From positions 1-5,905 of the forward strand of contig QHOF01000352.1 in assembly GCA_003219335.1 (NCBI GenBank): DNA of 5,905 bases. Direction: 5' to 3'. Position numbers and translations under genes: made by a program. The notes beneath the pieces are model-generated. The model was not told the DNA's origin. It saw only the letters and a program-made list of their open reading frames with translations, and did not search any database. Source of the stretch: Verrucomicrobiota bacterium. GTDB taxonomy: Bacteria > Verrucomicrobiota > Verrucomicrobiia > Chthoniobacterales > UBA10450. This document shows, piece by piece, positions 5,001 to 5,905 of this stretch (positions are counted from its first letter, which is position 1; each line of letters opens with the position of its first letter).

Positions 5001-5905
5001 ATGCCTGGCATCGTTGGAATAATCAGTAAACACGGACCGTCGACAGAGTGGCGCTCTATGATTCACTCCATGGTTAAGTGCATGACGCATGAGGCGTTTT
5101 ACGTGAGCGGCACATATATCAATGAGGAGCTCGGTCTCTCGAGCGGATGGGCTTGTCACAAGGGGGCGTTCGGGGATTGTCTTCCTATCTGGAACGAAAA
5201 GAAAGACATCTGCCTTCTGTTTTCGGGCGAGGATTTTGCCGACCAAGCCGACATCGACGCGCTTAAAACGCGTGGGCACGAATTTGCCTCAGATGATGCA
5301 AGTTATCTTGTCCACTTGTACGAAGAAGTGGGTTGCGCGTTCCTCGAGAAAATCAATGGCTGGTTCAGCGGGGCCTTACTGGACCTTCGTGAGCAGACAG
5401 TCGTTCTGTTTAACGATCGGTACGGAGTAAATCGAATTTATTATCACGAGGACGCGAGTGGATTTTATTTTTCTTCTGAAGCGAAGGCCCTTTTAAGAGT
5501 CCTGCCCGGCACTCGGCAACTTGATCTACGTAGTTTGGGCGAGGTTATTTGTTGCGAGACCGTTCTGCAAAACAGGAGTCTCTTCTCCGGGATCTCGCTG
5601 CTTCCGCCAGGTTCGGCGTGGGTCTTTTCCCGGGGAGAACCAGTGAAGAAGAAAACTTACTTTAAACAGGAAGCATGGGAAAGTCAGCCGGAGTTAAGCG
5701 AATCTGACTTTTACGAGAAGTTGAAAGAAACCTGGACACGGGTCCTTCCCAGGTATTTCCGTGGGAAACAGTCCATCGGCCTGTCTTTGACCGGTGGGGT
5801 AGATAGCCGGATGATCCTGGCCTGGGCGCCCCGTCTCCCTGGCACCCTTCCATGCTATACGTGGGGCGGTAAATACCGTGATTGCGCCGACGTCAAGATT
5901 GCGCG
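5001..5905 (+). CDS. Asparagine-synthase-like protein lacking the glutaminase Cys (partial, 3' end outside window)
   Basis: The frame is open from ATG 5001 to the window edge, giving 301 residues. The start MPGIVGIIS aligns with the family's MCGIxGI, so the start is secure although no ribosome site is seen. The N-terminal class II glutaminase-like domain covers about 1-165: FSGEDFADQADIDALKTRGH (74-93) matches the 'NGEIYN...ELxxxGH' region, YLVHLYEEVG (102-111) and FNDRYGVNRIYY (137-148) follow, and FYFSSEAKALL (155-165) closes it. The synthetase domain begins near 235 with the PP-loop SLTGGVDSRM at 262-271, a variant of SGGxDS. Residue 2 is Pro where the catalytic Cys should be. Ser75 replaces the usual Asn of the 'NGE' motif, and no clear equivalent of the glutamine-binding Arg is seen. 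It therefore probably cannot hydrolyse glutamine and would use free ammonia, an amine, or ammonia from a partner, as in beta-lactam synthetase relatives. Substrate unknown; amidation or ligation in glycan synthesis is inferred from context. Confidence 0.85.
   Translation, partial: MPGIVGIISKHGPSTEWRSMIHSMVKCMTHEAFYVSGTYINEELGLSSGWACHKGAFGDCLPIWNEKKDICLLFSGEDFADQADIDALKTRGHEFASDDASYLVHLYEEVGCAFLEKINGWFSGALLDLREQTVVLFNDRYGVNRIYYHEDASGFYFSSEAKALLRVLPGTRQLDLRSLGEVICCETVLQNRSLFSGISLLPPGSAWVFSRGEPVKKKTYFKQEAWESQPELSESDFYEKLKETWTRVLPRYFRGKQSIGLSLTGGVDSRMILAWAPRLPGTLPCYTWGGKYRDCADVKIA

Noticed and set aside
1..5905. CRISPR array, insertion sequence or transposase
   Set aside because: No regular spaced repeats, no transposase-like frame and no terminal inverted repeats were seen.

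Overview
The window looks like part of a bacterial surface-glycan (exopolysaccharide or capsule type) biosynthesis locus, with every recognisable gene on the + strand. From left to right it holds: the C-terminal end of an asparagine-synthase-family protein (3-380); a FemAB/BioF2-like GNAT acyltransferase (392-1381); a degenerate tRNA-Thr-like sequence overlapping the end of that gene (1361-1432); a GT8-like glycosyltransferase split by one in-frame TAG (1493-2539); a GT4-type glycosyltransferase (2716-4020); a class I SAM methyltransferase (4047-4796); a serine-type tRNA-like sequence with an encoded CCA but no usable anticodon loop (4861-4953); a short degenerate heptamer repeat (4969-4996); and the N-terminal 301 residues of a second asparagine-synthase-family protein that runs off the window (5001-5905).

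The organism cannot be fixed from this sequence. Moderate GC, weak Shine-Dalgarno sites, and the combination of asparagine-synthase-like, FemAB-like and glycosyltransferase genes would suit a soil bacterium with large glycan loci. Acidobacteriota is my best guess, from remembered resemblance of the protein families, not from any search.

The likely joint role is assembly and decoration of a glycan. The two glycosyltransferases would add sugars, the methyltransferase would methylate a sugar or carrier, the GNAT/FemAB-like enzyme would N-acylate or aminoacylate an amino sugar, and the asparagine-synthase-like enzymes would form amides on uronic or amino acid groups. The GT8-like gene appears broken, so the pathway may be decaying, or may rely on readthrough or restart.

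The least ordinary features are the two tRNA-like sequences lying between genes of the cluster, and the replacement of the catalytic Cys by Pro in the second asparagine-synthase-like protein. The tRNA-likes may be scars of past integration or tRNA pseudogenes. A bolder alternative is that they are non-translational aminoacyl carriers for the neighbouring FemAB-like transferase. The sequence alone does not decide between these.
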